Source: Rhizomicrobium electricum (GTDB lineage Bacteria; Pseudomonadota; Alphaproteobacteria; Micropepsales; Micropepsaceae). Taken from it: 64,000 nucleotides of DNA. A model generated the notes under the pieces. That model was not told the DNA's origin, did not search any database, and saw only the letters and a program-made list of their open reading frames with translations. Positions 63,302 to 64,000 of this stretch are shown one piece after another (position 1 is the first letter of the stretch; each line of letters opens with the position of its first letter). Where the stretch lies: positions 186,001 through 250,000 of the forward strand of contig NZ_JAASQS010000004.1 in assembly GCF_011762045.1 (NCBI RefSeq), written 5' to 3'. The position numbers and the translations under genes are program-made.

Positions 63302-64000
63302 GCAAGGAACGCCCGTCTGAACGCACGCGCGGCCGTTCGAGCCGCAGCCCGGCACGCGGCATCACCCGCGGACGCCAGGAAGCACCGCGCCGTGCCAAGC
63401 GTTCGGGCGGCTTCTGGCCGATGGTCGGTAGTTTCTTCGCATCGGTGTTCAGCCCGCGCCATCCGATGGTGCTGCTCACGATCGTCGTCGTGATGCTTGC
63501 CGTTGCGGCAGCGATCATTACCGGCGGAGCGATCCCGCGCACCATCCACAAGACCGATGTGGCCGCGACGACGCTGGTCGATCACGCCGGTTTCGGCGTC
63601 GCGCAGGTGCATCTGTCGGGCAATGCCCGCACCAAGCCGGACGAGATCATGGGCGGCCTCGGGATCAAGGCCGGCCAGTCGATCTTTGCGATCAATCTCA
63701 GGACGGCACGGGCGCGGCTTTTGACGCTGCCGTGGGTGGCCGATGCCGAAATTCACCGCCGCTATCCCGACGACATCAGCGTTCAGATCGTCGAACGGGT
63801 CCCTTATGCGCGCTGGCAGACCCCGAACGGCGTCGTGCTGGTCGAGCGCAAGGGGCGCGTCATCACCGGTGACGACACCAACGAGTTCGGCAAACTGCCG
63901 CTCCTGATCGGCGGCGGAGCCCCCGAACACGCCGACGGCTTCATCGAAGCGGTGGCGCATCACCGTGCCGTCGCCGCCCGCGTCAAGGCCTACCAGTATC
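63289..64000 (+). CDS. ftsQ: Cell division protein FtsQ, 3'-truncated by the window end
   Basis: The frame from GTG 63289 stays open to the end of the window, 237 codons. It overlaps the ddl stop by 13 nt, with GGAGG at 63277-63281. A basic cytoplasmic tail of ~60 residues ([20 protein letters not shown]) precedes one membrane helix ([20 protein letters not shown]). The periplasmic POTRA-like domain begins [20 protein letters not shown], followed by the [20 protein letters not shown]tsQ block. It recruits FtsB/FtsL and controls septal synthesis. The C-terminus lies beyond the window. Confidence 0.9.
   Translation, partial: MRPVSKERPSERTRGRSSRSPARGITRGRQEAPRRAKRSGGFWPMVGSFFASVFSPRHPMVLLTIVVVMLAVAAAIITGGAIPRTIHKTDVAATTLVDHAGFGVAQVHLSGNARTKPDEIMGGLGIKAGQSIFAINLRTARARLLTLPWVADAEIHRRYPDDISVQIVERVPYARWQTPNGVVLVERKGRVITGDDTNEFGKLPLLIGGGAPEHADGFIEAVAHHRAVAARVKAYQY

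Noticed and set aside
1..64000. CRISPR arrays, insertion sequences, prophage, rRNA operons, replication origin
   Set aside because: No regularly spaced direct repeats, transposase or phage motifs, rRNA sequence or DnaA-box cluster were seen.

Overview
The window is chromosomal DNA from a GC-rich alphaproteobacterium. Evidence for this: a DegP-type protease, a two-component pair and glnE in a row; a class A RNase P RNA; a complete-order dcw cluster with a meso-diaminopimelate-type MurE; a LigD of phosphoesterase-ligase-polymerase order; and two large TonB-dependent receptors of the Xanthomonas/Caulobacter type (TIGR01782-like). Gene style recalls Caulobacterales/Micropepsaceae (Rhizomicrobium-like), but this placement is an inference. 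No transposase, phage gene, CRISPR array or rRNA operon is visible. Genes are dense and mostly intact.

Layout. 1-6,221: 3' end of a periplasmic HtrA/DegP protease, an OmpR-type regulator with overlapping histidine kinase, a ~200 bp palindromic intergenic repeat, and glnE. 6,222-9,755: tRNA-Gly(GCC) and three exported proteins of unknown function, one a PD40-type beta-propeller and one a repeated Cys-rich protein. 10,029-16,570: a TonB receptor with its own LacI-type operator, followed by two tandem TPR-sulfotransferases. 16,609-19,233: ligD.

19,332-41,551: a uronate/pectin utilisation island. It holds a LacI-family regulator, kduI-kduD, a carboxylesterase, a second TonB receptor, a 1,275-residue LamG/toroid exported protein, a PL1-like pectate lyase, a hydratase of the fumarylacetoacetase/2-keto-4-pentenoate type, and a hexuronate MFS transporter, with zwf next to it. 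Palindromes built on ACCGGT (best site CTGACACCGGTGTCAG) lie in front of most of these transcription units, which suggests one regulon. The receptor would import oligogalacturonides made by the lyase, the MFS protein would take uronates across the inner membrane, and KduI/KduD would convert the unsaturated product to 2-keto-3-deoxygluconate. Interleaved genes (DUF2914 protein, MsrB-MsrA, YwaF-like membrane protein, SDR, DjlA-like protein) look like ordinary cargo.

41,588-48,793: mixed small operons. These are a lipoprotein, a His-rich membrane protein plus ribbon-helix-helix regulator with its own tandem operator, a class A beta-lactamase divergent from an amidase, an uncharacterised small-protein pair, rnpB, hemG, an SDH-type Clp-fold protease and a TrmO-like methyltransferase.

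49,011-64,000: the division and cell-wall cluster mraZ-rsmH-ftsL-ftsI-murE-murF-mraY-murD-ftsW-murG-murC-murB-ddl-ftsQ, tightly overlapped. It is led by a promoter covered with four TGGG repeats at exactly 10 bp spacing (MraZ operator). ftsQ runs off the window end.
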